NCBI GenBank assembly: GCA_023301405.1
Contig: JALZUX010000381.1
Location: 1 to 12,045 of the forward strand
Source: Granulosicoccaceae bacterium
GTDB lineage: Bacteria > Pseudomonadota > Gammaproteobacteria > Granulosicoccales > Granulosicoccaceae
DNA: 12,045 nucleotides
Direction of reading: 5' to 3'
Shown in pieces: positions 1-7,245 of the stretch (its first letter is position 1; every line of letters begins with the position of its first letter). Position numbers and translations under genes: made by a program. The notes under the pieces were generated by a model. The model did no database searches and had not been told where the DNA came from. It saw only the letters and a list, made by a program, of their open reading frames with translations.

Positions 1-467
1 CAGTCTACCGGACAAGGCGGTACGCATAGTTCGCAACCGGTACAGTGATCGGTAATCACTGTGTGCATTAGCTTGGCTGCGCCAACGATTGCGTCTACCG
101 GACAGGCTTTTATACACAGTGTGCAACCGATACACTCGTCTTCTCTGATGACTGCAATCGCGATGGGTTTTTCAATACCAAATTCTTCATTAAGAGGAAT
201 CACTGTTTTGCCTAATAAGTTAGCAAGTGCTGCAACCCCGCTTTCTCCACCCGGAGGGCATTGATTGATTTCAGCATCGCCGACTGCCACTGCTTGCGCG
301 TAGGGTCGGCAGCCTGGGTACCCGCATTGGGCGCACTGCGTTTGTGGTAGAAGGCGATCTATTTGATTAACCAAGGAGTCTTCATCATCTTTGAACCACG
401 TGCTCGCGTAGCCAAGTACACCACCGGTGATTAGTGCAAGGGCTGTAATGATAAATATGCCAATCAT
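1..467 (-). CDS. rnfB: RnfB/RsxB, iron-sulfur subunit of the Rnf electron-transport complex (partial, C-terminus cut by window edge)
   Basis: Electron-carrying subunit of the membrane Rnf complex, which couples electron transfer between ferredoxin and NAD to ion movement; in enterobacteria (Rsx) it also keeps SoxR reduced. About 155 residues are visible, starting [19 protein letters not shown], a hydrophobic N-terminal anchor (about residues 2-20). A four-cysteine cluster domain follows (Cys45, 48, 53 and 70; CAQCGYPGC), then two ferredoxin-type 4Fe-4S motifs, Cys112/115/118/122 ([15 protein letters not shown]) and Cys142/145/148/152. The order matches E. coli RsxB (192 aa), so roughly 35-40 C-terminal residues lie outside the window. 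The start lies 32 nt after the rnfA stop. No good Shine-Dalgarno sequence is visible, so the gene may depend on coupled translation. Family assignment is clear. Confidence 0.95.
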   Translation of the reverse strand, partial: MIGIFIITALALITGGVLGYASTWFKDDEDSLVNQIDRLLPQTQCAQCGYPGCRPYAQAVAVGDAEINQCPPGGESGVAALANLLGKTVIPLNEEFGIEKPIAIAVIREDECIGCTLCIKACPVDAIVGAAKLMHTVITDHCTGCELCVPPCPVD

Positions 468-499
468 AGCAATGTGCCGGTTTAACCTGAGTCGTCAGG

Positions 500-1075
500 T
501 TAGCCCATGCCAGAGAAACCCATAAACGCAAGCGACATGAATCCTGCACTGATCAGGGCGATTGCACTGCCTTTGAAAGGTGCTGGGACATCGGCGTTAT
601 CGAGTTTCTCTCGCATTGCTGAAAACAATACCAGCACAACAGTAAAGCCCAGCGCTGCTCCGAAGCCATATAATGCCGCACTCATCAATGAATCATTGGT
701 ACGAACACTCAACAGGGCGACGCCTAGTACCGCACAATTTGTAGTGATAAGCGGTAGAAAGATACCTAACACGCTGTGCAGTAACGGGCTGGAATGGCGG
801 ATGAACATTTCTGTAAATTGAACCAGACCTGCAATGATCAAAATGAAACAGATCAATCGCAGATATTCCAGCCCAAGTGGTTCCAGTACCCAATGGTTCA
901 AACTGTAGCTGCACACTGAAGCTAAAGTCAGTACAAAGGTAGTTGCCAACCCCATGCCCAATGCGGTTTCCAGTTTCCGTGAGGCCCCCATCAACGGACA
1001 CAGACCCAGGAAATGCACCAATACAAAGTTGTTAACCAGTATGGTTGCCAGCAGAATCAGTAAGACATCAGTCAT
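500..1075 (-). CDS. rnfA: RnfA/RsxA, integral membrane subunit of the Rnf complex
   Basis: Membrane subunit of the Rnf complex, homologous to NqrE, which with RnfE holds an Fe-S centre inside the membrane. The 191 residues are almost entirely hydrophobic, fitting six transmembrane helices. Family signatures are [17 protein letters not shown] (about residues 14-30) and [16 protein letters not shown] (about 108-122). Cys26 and Cys114 in these are the conserved cysteines expected to ligate the intramembrane cluster. The ending LAFMGFSG matches E. coli RsxA (193 aa). The ATG lies only 6 nt after the metG stop codon and has no strong Shine-Dalgarno sequence, so transcription and probably translation are tied to metG. 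The start matches the family start (MTD). Confidence 0.96.
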   Translation of the reverse strand: MTDVLLILLATILVNNFVLVHFLGLCPLMGASRKLETALGMGLATTFVLTLASVCSYSLNHWVLEPLGLEYLRLICFILIIAGLVQFTEMFIRHSSPLLHSVLGIFLPLITTNCAVLGVALLSVRTNDSLMSAALYGFGAALGFTVVLVLFSAMREKLDNADVPAPFKGSAIALISAGFMSLAFMGFSGMG

Positions 1076-1081
1076 GATGAT

Positions 1082-3139
1082 CTATTTTACTCGCATACCG
1101 GGTTCTGCGCCTTGGTCGGGTGACAGAATAAACAGATCACTGCCACCGGGCCCTGCAGCCAGTACCATACCTTCTGATAAACCGAAGCGCATCTTGCGTG
1201 GCTTTAGGTTTGCTACCATGACTGTCTGGCGGCCAATTAACGTTGACGGGTCGTAGGCTGATTTAATGCCTGCAAAAACATTGCGTTGTTCACCCCCTAG
1301 ATCAAGGGTCAGCTGTAAAAGTTTATCAGCGCCATCGACATGATCAGCGGCAACGATGGTGGCAATGCGTAAGTCAATTTTGGCGAAGTCGTCAAACTCT
1401 ATTTCTGCTGAAATTGGATCATCTGCCAATGGCCCTGTGATAACAGGAGCCGTTGTTGCGGTGGCGGTAAGGTCTTCTTTAGATGCGTTCACGATCGCCT
1501 CAATTGATTCTTTTTCGATGCGTTTGATCATAGGTTTAAATTTTTCAATGCCATGATCAAGTAACGCTATTTGGGAATCTTGCCATTTAAGTGGTTCGAT
1601 TTTAAGAAAGTCTTCGGTTTGTAGAGCAATGCCGGGTAATACAGGTTTTAAATACACCACCAGATTGCGAAACAAATTAATACCCAGTGTGCAAATCTGG
1701 TGCACCTGTTGTTCGTTCCCCGGTTCTTTAATAAGCGTCCAGGGTGCATGTTCTGCAATGTATTGATTTGCCTTGTCTGCCTGCACAATGATTTCTCTGA
1801 TCGCACGGCTGTACTCGCGATTTTCAAATGCCTGCGCAATAGATTCGGCGGCTTGTGCAGATTCATCAAATAGAGCTTGATCTGAAAGCTCGCTAGAAAG
1901 TTTGCCCTCAAAGCGCGATGTAATAAACCCAGCGCATCGGCTGGCAATATTGACGACCTTGCCGACCAGATCAGAATTCACTCTGGCAGCAAAGTCTTCA
2001 AGGTTGAGGTCGATGTCTTCTACTTTGTTATTAAGCTTGGCAGCAAAGTAGTATCGCAGGTATTCGGGTGGCAAGTGATCCAAGTAGGTTCTGGCTTTGA
2101 TGAAGGTGCCGCGTGATTTCGACATTTTCGCGCCGTCGACCATGAGAAATCCATGGCAATGAACGTCAGTAGGCTTTCTGAAGCCAGCGCCATCAAGTAT
2201 GGCCGGCCAAAACAGCGTGTGGAAGTAGGCGATGTCTTTACCAATGAAGTGCACTAGCTCTGTTGTTGAGCCGGCATTCCAATAGCGATCGAATTCTGCA
2301 GAGTTGTCACCCAGTAAATTCTTGTGGCTGCCCATGTAGCCTATTGGTGCATCAAGCCACACGTAAAAGTATTTGCCGGGTGCATCAGGGATTTCGAATC
2401 CCCAATAAGGCTTGTTGCGGGAAATGTCCCAGTCTTTCAGGCCGCCTTCAAACCATTCTTTTAACTTGTTGCTTATCTCGGGTTGAATTTGATCCCCCTG
2501 GGTCCACTCAAGCAGCATGTCTTCAAAATTATCGAGCTTGAAGAAAAACTGTTCCGAGTCCTTCATTACCGGGGTGGCCCCGCTGACGACTGATCTGGGG
2601 TTCAGCAGCTCGGTAGCGTCATAGGTTGTGCTGCAATTTTCGCAGGCGTCGCTGTCCTGGTCTTCGCTGCCACACTTAGGGCAGGTGCCACGTACAAAGC
2701 GGTCGGGAAGAAACATTTCTGCTTCAGGGTCATAAAGCTGTTCAATAGTACGGGTGACAATGTGGCCGCCTTCCTTAAGCCGCGAGTAAATGAGCTCTGC
2801 ACACTGCTTGTTTTCTTCTGAGTGGGTGGTGTGGAAGTTGTCAAAACTGAGCTGGAAGTCAACGAAGTCACGCTCGTGTTCGAGCTTGATAGCGTCAATA
2901 AGTGCCTGTGGCTCGATACCTTCTTTCTGAGCTGACAGCATAATTGGTGTGCCGTGAGCATCATCGGCCCAGACCCACACAGCTTTGTGCCCGCGCATGC
3001 GCTGAAATCGAGTCCAGATATCGGTCTGGATGTATTCCAGCATATGCCCTAAATGAATGGGACCATTGGCATAGGGTAGTGCCGCGGTGATCAGGATGTC
3101 ACGCGTGGTGTCTGCGTTGGGCGTGGCTGTGTTGTTCAT
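1082..3139 (-). CDS. metG: Methionyl-tRNA synthetase
   Basis: Cytoplasmic class I aminoacyl-tRNA synthetase that charges tRNA-Met. Counting from the ATG at 3139 (685 aa; E. coli MetG has 677): the HIGH-type motif HLGH is at about 29-32, the zinc knuckle has Cys153/156/166/169 (CPKC and CENC), and the KMSKS loop is at about 338-342. The alpha-helical anticodon-binding domain follows. A C-terminal Trbp111/OB-fold tRNA-binding and dimerisation domain covers about 583-685 (KIDLRIATI ... [12 protein letters not shown]). An in-frame GTG at 3166 would add nine residues. I prefer the ATG because a promoter predicted at 3169-3196 would start the transcript near 3162, inside that extension, and because the AAAGAA just before the ATG is a better, though weak, ribosome site. 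It is the first gene of a unit continuing into rnfA and rnfB. Confidence 0.96.
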   Translation of the reverse strand: MNNTATPNADTTRDILITAALPYANGPIHLGHMLEYIQTDIWTRFQRMRGHKAVWVWADDAHGTPIMLSAQKEGIEPQALIDAIKLEHERDFVDFQLSFDNFHTTHSEENKQCAELIYSRLKEGGHIVTRTIEQLYDPEAEMFLPDRFVRGTCPKCGSEDQDSDACENCSTTYDATELLNPRSVVSGATPVMKDSEQFFFKLDNFEDMLLEWTQGDQIQPEISNKLKEWFEGGLKDWDISRNKPYWGFEIPDAPGKYFYVWLDAPIGYMGSHKNLLGDNSAEFDRYWNAGSTTELVHFIGKDIAYFHTLFWPAILDGAGFRKPTDVHCHGFLMVDGAKMSKSRGTFIKARTYLDHLPPEYLRYYFAAKLNNKVEDIDLNLEDFAARVNSDLVGKVVNIASRCAGFITSRFEGKLSSELSDQALFDESAQAAESIAQAFENREYSRAIREIIVQADKANQYIAEHAPWTLIKEPGNEQQVHQICTLGINLFRNLVVYLKPVLPGIALQTEDFLKIEPLKWQDSQIALLDHGIEKFKPMIKRIEKESIEAIVNASKEDLTATATTAPVITGPLADDPISAEIEFDDFAKIDLRIATIVAADHVDGADKLLQLTLDLGGEQRNVFAGIKSAYDPSTLIGRQTVMVANLKPRKMRFGLSEGMVLAAGPGGSDLFILSPDQGAEPGMRVK

Positions 3140-3168
3140 TTCTTTGCGCTTGGGCGAGTGGGGCACAA

Positions 3169-3196
3169 AGTATAGCGTTTTAAAGCGCTGTGTCCG
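3169..3196 (-). promoter_or_regulatory. Predicted sigma-70 promoter for metG-rnfAB
   Basis: On the minus strand a -10 hexamer TATACT (3174-3169, 5 of 6 to consensus) follows a -35 CGGACA (3196-3191, 4 of 6) with a 16-nt spacer. A start near 3162 gives a leader of about 20 nt before the ATG at 3139. This fits the divergent arrangement with mrp but was read by eye only. Confidence 0.5.
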
Positions 3197-3304
3197 AGTT
3201 CTTGCTTCAGCTAACCGCAGGTGAATCTGCGCACAGAAAATTGCGGTGCTGGTGTATCATTGCCACATAGTTAATTGAATCGCATATTGTGAGGGTTGGA
3301 ATAC

Positions 3305-4396
3305 ATGTCGACAACGACAAAAGAAGCAGTGCAGCAAGCGCTGGCTGGGTATACAGATTCGAATATTGGTAAAAACCTGGTGGAAAGCAAGTGCGTCAGA
3401 GATGTACGAATTCAGGGAACATCGGTTGAAGTTGACTTACTGATGCCTTATCCGTGCAACGGTCTGCATGCGCAAATGCGCTCTGACCTGACTCCTTTGG
3501 TGACTGCCCTTGACGGCGTTGACGAAGCCACCTTCAATATCTCTTCAAAAATGATTGCACATTCAGTCCAGCACGGCGTCAAGCGCATGGAGAACGTGAA
3601 AAACATAATTGCGGTTGCGTCGGGCAAGGGTGGCGTTGGTAAGTCGACAACATCGGTCAATCTGGCGCTAGCTCTTTCTCACGAAGGCGCGAACGTCGGG
3701 CTGCTTGATGCTGATATCTACGGACCCAGCCAACCGAGAATGATGGGATTGTCAGGACAGCCGGAGTCAGCAGACGGTAAGTCGATAGAGCCCATGCGTA
3801 ATTATGGCATTGAGACCATGTCAATCGGATTCTTGATCGACGAAGAAACCCCCATGATCTGGCGCGGTCCCATGGTGACTCAGGCGCTTGAGCAATTGCT
3901 GAACGATACCAACTGGAGCGATCTTGATTATTTAGTGATTGATCTGCCCCCTGGCACGGGTGATACCCAGTTAACACTGGCGCAAAAAGTACCCGTGAGC
4001 GGTGCGGTGATAGTCACCACGCCACAGGATATTGCGTTACTTGATGCCCGTAAGGGCTTAAAAATGTTTGAAAAGGTCGAAATCCCGATTTTGGGCATTG
4101 TCGAAAACATGAGTACACATATCTGTACTGAGTGTGGCCACGAAGAGCATGTTTTCGGTGAAGGTGGCGGTGCACAGATGGCTAAAGACTATGACATCAG
4201 CCTGCTTGGTTCGATGCCACTTGATATGTCGATCAGGCAGCAGGTTGACGGCGGTAAGCCAACAGTGGTCAGTGATCCCGATGGGGAAATTTCACTGAGG
4301 TATCGGGAAATAGCCCGCAAAACAGCAGCTGCATTGGCCAATCAAGCTAAAGATTACAGCGCAAGTTTCCCGAATATTGTTATCCAGTCAACCTGA
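3305..4396 (+). CDS. mrp: Mrp/ApbC family iron-sulfur cluster carrier P-loop ATPase
   Basis: Cytoplasmic ParA/MinD-type ATPase that binds and passes Fe-S clusters to target proteins. From the ATG it is 363 aa (E. coli Mrp 369). An N-terminal DUF59/MIP18-like domain spans about residues 5-80. The deviant Walker [10 protein letters not shown] is at about 107-115, [12 protein letters not shown] follows, then IDLPPGTGD at about 213-221. The cluster-binding CxxC (CTEC, Cys274 and Cys277) sits in [13 protein letters not shown]. An in-frame TTG at 3296 would add three residues. The ATG at 3305 is preferred because GAGGG at 3291-3295 lies 9 nt ahead of it. The gene is divergent from metG, as in E. 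coli, and 14 nt ahead of dcd. No convincing promoter was found in 3197-3304; a lone TATCAT at 3255-3260 has no -35 partner. Confidence 0.95.
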   Translation: MSTTTKEAVQQALAGYTDSNIGKNLVESKCVRDVRIQGTSVEVDLLMPYPCNGLHAQMRSDLTPLVTALDGVDEATFNISSKMIAHSVQHGVKRMENVKNIIAVASGKGGVGKSTTSVNLALALSHEGANVGLLDADIYGPSQPRMMGLSGQPESADGKSIEPMRNYGIETMSIGFLIDEETPMIWRGPMVTQALEQLLNDTNWSDLDYLVIDLPPGTGDTQLTLAQKVPVSGAVIVTTPQDIALLDARKGLKMFEKVEIPILGIVENMSTHICTECGHEEHVFGEGGGAQMAKDYDISLLGSMPLDMSIRQQVDGGKPTVVSDPDGEISLRYREIARKTAAALANQAKDYSASFPNIVIQST

Positions 4397-4404
4397 TTGC
4401 AGGT
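4391..4404 (+). promoter_or_regulatory. Hairpin spanning the mrp stop codon and dcd ribosome-binding site
   Basis: ACCTG (4391-4395) and CAGGT (4400-4404) form a perfect 5-bp stem with loop ATTG. The left arm contains the first bases of the mrp TGA (4394-4396). The right arm contains the dcd Shine-Dalgarno AGGT (4401-4404), 6 nt before the dcd ATG. A ribosome finishing mrp would open the stem, which would couple the two genes. The pairing is seen; the coupling is inferred. Confidence 0.4.
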
Positions 4405-4410
4405 GCTAAT

Positions 4411-4980
4411 ATGTCTATAAAGTCAGATGCGTGGATCCGCAGAATGGCGCGTGATCATGGCATGATCGAGCCATTTGAAGCGGGTCAGGTCAGGGTGGAT
4501 CAAAATGACTCAAAGGTCATCTCCTACGGCACATCAAGCTATGGCTACGATGTGCGTTGTGCTGCGGAGTTTAAAATATTCACTAATATCAATCATGCGA
4601 TCGTCGACCCAAAGAACTTTGATACCGATAGCTTCGTCGATATCGACAGCGACGTATGTATTATTCCGCCGAATTCATTTGCGCTGGCACGTACTGTCGA
4701 GTACTTCCGGATTCCGCGCAGTGTGCTGACGATCTGCTTAGGTAAGTCAACCTATGCGCGATGTGGAATCATTGTCAACGTGACACCGCTGGAACCCGAG
4801 TGGGAGGGACATGTCACGCTCGAATTCTCGAACACTACCCCTTTACCGGCGAAAATCTACGCCAATGAGGGCGTTGCGCAAATGCTGTTTCTGGAATCTG
4901 ATGAAATCTGTGAAACCAGTTATGCCGATCGAGCGGGAAAATATCAGGGTCAAAAAGGAGTGACCCTGCCGAAAACGTAG
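4411..4980 (+). CDS. dcd: dCTP deaminase
   Basis: Converts dCTP to dUTP and ammonia, the main source of dUMP for dTMP synthesis in many gammaproteobacteria; cytoplasmic homotrimer of the dUTPase-like fold. It has 189 residues, opening [13 protein letters not shown] as in the Pseudomonas-type enzyme. The active-site segment [10 protein letters not shown] (about 111-120) corresponds to GRSSLARLGL of E. coli, giving Ser113 and Arg117. The catalytic glutamate is in [13 protein letters not shown] (Glu138). The C-terminal [12 protein letters not shown] (about 176-187) is the conserved nucleotide lid. The gene lies 14 nt after mrp with AGGT 6 nt before the ATG, so it is very likely co-transcribed with mrp. 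Confidence 0.96.
   Translation: MSIKSDAWIRRMARDHGMIEPFEAGQVRVDQNDSKVISYGTSSYGYDVRCAAEFKIFTNINHAIVDPKNFDTDSFVDIDSDVCIIPPNSFALARTVEYFRIPRSVLTICLGKSTYARCGIIVNVTPLEPEWEGHVTLEFSNTTPLPAKIYANEGVAQMLFLESDEICETSYADRAGKYQGQKGVTLPKT
4945..4968 (+). promoter_or_regulatory. Inverted repeat at the 3' end of dcd with a GGA-containing loop
   Basis: CAGGGTCA (4945-4952) and TGACCCTG (4961-4968) are perfect 8-bp complements flanking the loop AAAAGGAG. It lies inside the last codons of dcd (QGQKGVTLP). A GGA in the loop of a short hairpin is the layout bound by CsrA/RsmA proteins. The encoded residues are conserved and partly force the bases, so chance is a serious alternative. Confidence 0.3.
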
Positions 4981-4982
4981 AT

Positions 4983-5123
4983 ATGAAAGTGCAACTGACA
5001 CATTCAATTCAAATTATTTTGCCAAGCCGATGCCGAGATAGTGCCTGGTGCATTGAAGCAAAAACTGGTTTGTGGAAGAATCATGGAAGATTAAAAGAAA
5101 TTTACTGGCACCAGAATGATTGA
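4983..5123 (+). CDS. Possible 46-residue ORF between dcd and rppH (doubtful)
   Basis: An ATG ORF fills the dcd-rppH gap: it begins 2 nt after the dcd stop and ends by overlapping the rppH start by 8 nt (ATGATTGA). The product begins [17 protein letters not shown] and ends IYWHQND; I do not recognise it. It has no Shine-Dalgarno at a usable distance (the AGGAG at 4956-4960 is 22 nt upstream), so translation would depend on re-initiation after dcd. The overlap layout would suit translational coupling to rppH, whose own ribosome site is weak. It may equally be a chance open frame in a 135-nt gap. Confidence 0.2.
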   Translation: MKVQLTHSIQIILPSRCRDSAWCIEAKTGLWKNHGRLKEIYWHQND

Positions 5124-5607
5124 TTCAGATGGATTCAGACCGAATGTGGGTATCGTCCTAAGCGACGGTAGTGGCAAGGTATTCTGGGCCCGTCGGTCTG
5201 GAAAAGATTCCTGGCAGTTTCCACAAGGTGGCATTAAAAAATCTGAAACCCCAGAACAAGCCATGTATCGCGAGCTGGAAGAAGAAACCGGTCTAGCCAG
5301 GATCGATGTCGAGATAATGGGTTGTACCCGCAACTGGCTGCGCTACCGGTTGCCCTCTCGTTATATTCGCAAGCATCAGAGCCCTGTTTGTATTGGGCAA
5401 AAGCAGATTTGGTACATGTTGAGGTTGGTCGGTGACGAATCCCACGTCAACCTTGATCTCACCGAAAAACCCGAGTTCGACAGCTGGGAGTGGGTGGATT
5501 ACTGGCTACCTATGCGTAAGGTGATATTCTTTAAGCGCGATGTTTACCGCGGTGCGTTGGAAGAGCTAGCACCCCTGTTGTTTCCGGAAGGCAATGAGCC
5601 ACGCTAG
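5116..5607 (+). CDS. rppH: RNA pyrophosphohydrolase RppH (Nudix)
   Basis: Removes pyrophosphate from the 5' triphosphate end of mRNA, which triggers RNase E decay. It has 163 residues and opens [14 protein letters not shown], matching the E. coli RppH start. The Nudix box GX5EX7REUXEEXGU is complete at about residues 38-60 (Gly38, Glu44, Arg52-Glu53, Glu56-Glu57, Gly59). Further family signatures are [31 protein letters not shown] and the end [12 protein letters not shown]. It lacks the long C-terminal tail of some homologues. The start is fixed by homology; the region before it has no clear Shine-Dalgarno. It may be read through from dcd; a poor promoter-like pair (TTGAAG, then AAGAAT 17 nt later, about 5054-5082) is not convincing. 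Confidence 0.95.
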   Translation: MIDSDGFRPNVGIVLSDGSGKVFWARRSGKDSWQFPQGGIKKSETPEQAMYRELEEETGLARIDVEIMGCTRNWLRYRLPSRYIRKHQSPVCIGQKQIWYMLRLVGDESHVNLDLTEKPEFDSWEWVDYWLPMRKVIFFKRDVYRGALEELAPLLFPEGNEPR

Positions 5608-5707
5608 TGTGCCGTTGTAAATGAAGGTGATTAGGCCCTCTACCGCGCTGTCGCTCTGGTAAAGACGACCTCATTGCCACACAAGCGCCACACCTGTGGT
5701 TCTAGTA

Positions 5708-5724
5708 CGTGTTGAACCAACACG
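5708..5724. repeat. Perfect inverted repeat between convergent genes
   Basis: CGTGTTG (5708-5714) and CAACACG (5718-5724) form a 7-bp stem with a 3-nt loop. A small CCACA/TGTGG hairpin lies just upstream (5688-5699). Both sit between the convergent rppH and the minus-strand redoxin gene, where transcripts should end, but there is no T-tract on either strand. They are not typical intrinsic terminators, though they could stop exonucleases. Confidence 0.4.
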
Positions 5725-5766
5725 CTTGCATGTGAATCTGCCGTTAGGAACAGCGCACTAATTTAA

Positions 5767-6282
5767 TTATTTCCCCGCAAGTTGTTGTGTTGACAATAGT
5801 GCGTCAATCTCACTATCTAAAACGGCACTGCGTAACTGGCCAACATGCCGCCAAACAATTTTTCCGCTGCTGTCGATCAAAAAAGTGGTTGGTGTAAATC
5901 GTACATTTGGAAAGGCGGCAGTAATAGACCCGTCTTTGTCGTGAGCCAGTGGATAGCTAATATTCTGTGATTTCTGAAAATGCTGTATTTCCTCTACGTT
6001 GTCATAAGGCATCGCGACAGCAATGATGTCTAGCCGTTCATTCTTCAGGCGCTCGTGGGTGCGCGACAAGTCTGGAATGTCTCTTTTGCTAATAGCGCAG
6101 CTTGGTGAGTAAAAGGTCACTAGACGTGCTTTCCCGCCAGTCGCAGCAAAGTCAAACTGTTGTCCAGCTAGAGATGTTGCGGTAACAATCGGGGAGGCAT
6201 TCAGCCCCTGCGTTGTATTGAAGTAGAACACGCTTATTGCAGCAATACTTGCTGCCAGCAGGTAGGGAAGTCTGATTTTCAC
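5767..6282 (-). CDS. Membrane-anchored TlpA-like thioredoxin-fold protein with a CxxS active site
   Basis: Redoxin/TlpA-type protein of 171 residues, probably facing the periplasm. A hydrophobic segment (about residues 5-22, LPYLLAASIAAISVFYF) serves as anchor or signal. The thioredoxin fold follows: LVTFYSPSCAIS at about 54-65 where most relatives have a CxxC, then VRFTPTTFLID at about 128-137 with the cis-proline (Pro131), and the typical GKIVWRHVG strand. Cys62 is present but the second cysteine is replaced by Ser65, so a normal thioredoxin cycle looks impossible; one-cysteine chemistry or a peroxiredoxin-like role are alternatives. The start is the GTG at 6282 with AGGA 9 nt upstream. An upstream TTG at 6348 falls inside the likely promoter region. 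No dedicated partner gene is adjacent. Confidence 0.82.
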   Translation of the reverse strand: MKIRLPYLLAASIAAISVFYFNTTQGLNASPIVTATSLAGQQFDFAATGGKARLVTFYSPSCAISKRDIPDLSRTHERLKNERLDIIAVAMPYDNVEEIQHFQKSQNISYPLAHDKDGSITAAFPNVRFTPTTFLIDSSGKIVWRHVGQLRSAVLDSEIDALLSTQQLAGK

Positions 6283-6309
6283 GGTGGGCAATCCTAGTTG
6301 GTGGCCAAG

Positions 6310-6315
6310 AGTATA
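6310..6315 (-). promoter_or_regulatory. Predicted -10 element for the redoxin gene
   Basis: TATACT on the minus strand (6315-6310) would start RNA near 6303, about 20 nt before the GTG start and just ahead of its AGGA at 6295-6292. There is no good -35 hexamer at the right distance (TTAATC at best). This would fit a promoter that needs an activator. Confidence 0.45.
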
Positions 6316-6334
6316 TGTTGATGTGGCGTGGTGA

Positions 6335-6352
6335 TTAATTGCGATCAATTAA
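6335..6352. promoter_or_regulatory. AT-rich palindrome containing an FNR/Anr-like box
   Basis: TTAATTG (6335-6341), CGAT, CAATTAA (6346-6352) is a perfect 7-bp inverted repeat. Read on the minus strand it contains TTGAT-CGCA-ATTAA (6348-6335), 9 of 10 matches to the FNR/Anr consensus TTGAT-N4-ATCAA. It sits over the missing -35 region of the redoxin promoter. The box centre (6341.5) is about 26.5 nt from the -10, while class II activation would put it near 29.5, so the spacing is about 3 nt short. Confidence 0.42.
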
Positions 6353-7075
6353 CGCTAGCGGATTTTTGCGTGACTCAGGTCAGTTGGTTTATCCCTGTTG
6401 CCGGTAACAAATGGTTTTCATTTGTCAGAAAAAATGACGTATTGGTGATGCAGGTGGCTGTCCGAAAATGAAGGTCTTGAGCGGCGAAGTGAGATGGCGA
6501 GTCAGATATTTCTGATCAATAGAGGCGAATAGTTGTTCTTTTTTAACGAAATCGCTCGCAATAACTGGCTGAAGACCGCACCCGCAGTGGATCATAGTTC
6601 TCTGACAGTCACCTAATGTGCATTATTCATGTGGATTCGCTACTCAGCGGAAATAGTGCGAAACAGGTCGCCTGATCGACTGAGAAACGTGGCCCGCCAC
6701 GTGCCGAGCATGATCTGGCGAGATGTGAAGCAATATGTTTTGTCTGATGGTGAATAGACTCACTGCTAATTTAACAATGGCGTATGAATGTATGGTTGGA
6801 GCAATATGCACAGTCATTTTTTTATAATCCACTTGTCGCCCGATAAACTATGCAGGCTAGGCGTACCAGTATTCAGGTGTCCTCCGTTAGCAATGAGTCA
6901 TGTATCAGTAACGCGCAGGTGCTGAAGGATCGTGCCTTGGTTTGAGCCGAATAGTGTTTTCTACGCCGCACACAGCGGGCGTTCTTCGCTTGAGGGTCGG
7001 GAAATCAGTATCTCGGTCACAATTCAGGTGTGACGGTAATTTGGCAGGTTGTAGTTGACGGCATCGCTTTGGTGA
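6353..7075. other. Long stretch without a recognisable gene
   Basis: About 720 nt. I find no ORF with a believable start, ribosome site or family match. A 62-codon minus-strand frame at 6644-6832 has no ribosome site and no recognisable features. Visible structure: TCAGA/TCTGA around 6502-6515, a 7-bp hairpin at 6687-6702, and an isolated TATAAT at 6823-6828 with no -35 partner. The stretch could hold the promoter of the downstream barrel gene, a small RNA, or decayed sequence. Confidence 0.5.
6687..6702. repeat. 16-nt inverted repeat (7-bp stem) in the non-coding stretch
   Basis: ACGTGGC and GCCACGT are separated by CC. Just upstream, CAGG/CCTG (from 6665) forms another small stem. It could be an operator-like palindrome or part of a structured RNA. 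No T-tract follows on either strand. Confidence 0.35.
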
Positions 7076-7111
7076 TTCGTGTTTAAAAACACGAAGATTG
7101 CTTATAGCAAT
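7076..7111 (+). repeat. Two adjacent perfect hairpins in the leader of the barrel gene
   Basis: The first is TTCGTGTTT/AAACACGAA (7076-7095), a 9-bp perfect inverted repeat with loop AA. One base later comes ATTGCT/AGCAAT (7097-7111), with loop TAT. They lie 135-170 nt before the ATG at 7246. They may be an operator or structural elements of a long 5' leader. Confidence 0.45.
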
Positions 7112-7184
7112 GAGAGCTTAATCTAAAGTTTGTTCGCCACCTTGCCGTCCTCTCAAAGAGAAGCACAAAGACAACGGGTTAATA

Positions 7185-7209
7185 CTGCTGTCTTCAGCAG
7201 CCTTGCTGC
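7185..7209 (+). promoter_or_regulatory. Two overlapping, mutually exclusive hairpins before the barrel gene
   Basis: CTGCTG (7185-7190) pairs with CAGCAG (7195-7200) across loop TCTT. GCAGC (7197-7201) instead pairs with GCTGC (7205-7209) across loop CTT. The shared strand means only one can form at a time. The Shine-Dalgarno GGAG (7235-7238) lies 26 nt downstream. The pairings are seen; a regulatory switch is only a guess. Confidence 0.35.
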
Positions 7210-7245
7210 GAGCTTAATAAGAAAAAAAGAGAGCGGAGATCCTCA

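Noticed and set aside
5708..5724. Intrinsic terminator between rppH and the redoxin gene
   Set aside because: The stem is perfect, but there is no T-tract on either strand.
6283..6348. Upstream TTG start for the redoxin
   Set aside because: It lies inside the palindrome, upstream of the predicted -10. The GTG at 6282 has AGGA at 9 nt and gives a standard signal/anchor.
6823..6828. Promoter based on a perfect TATAAT
   Set aside because: No -35 hexamer at 15-19 nt and no extended -10 TG. A lone TATAAT in AT-rich DNA is weak evidence.
6644..6832. 62-codon minus-strand ORF in the long gene-free stretch
   Set aside because: It starts with GTG without a ribosome site, and the product has no recognisable domain, signal peptide or membrane segment. 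It also runs through the 6687-6702 palindrome. A chance open frame is more likely.
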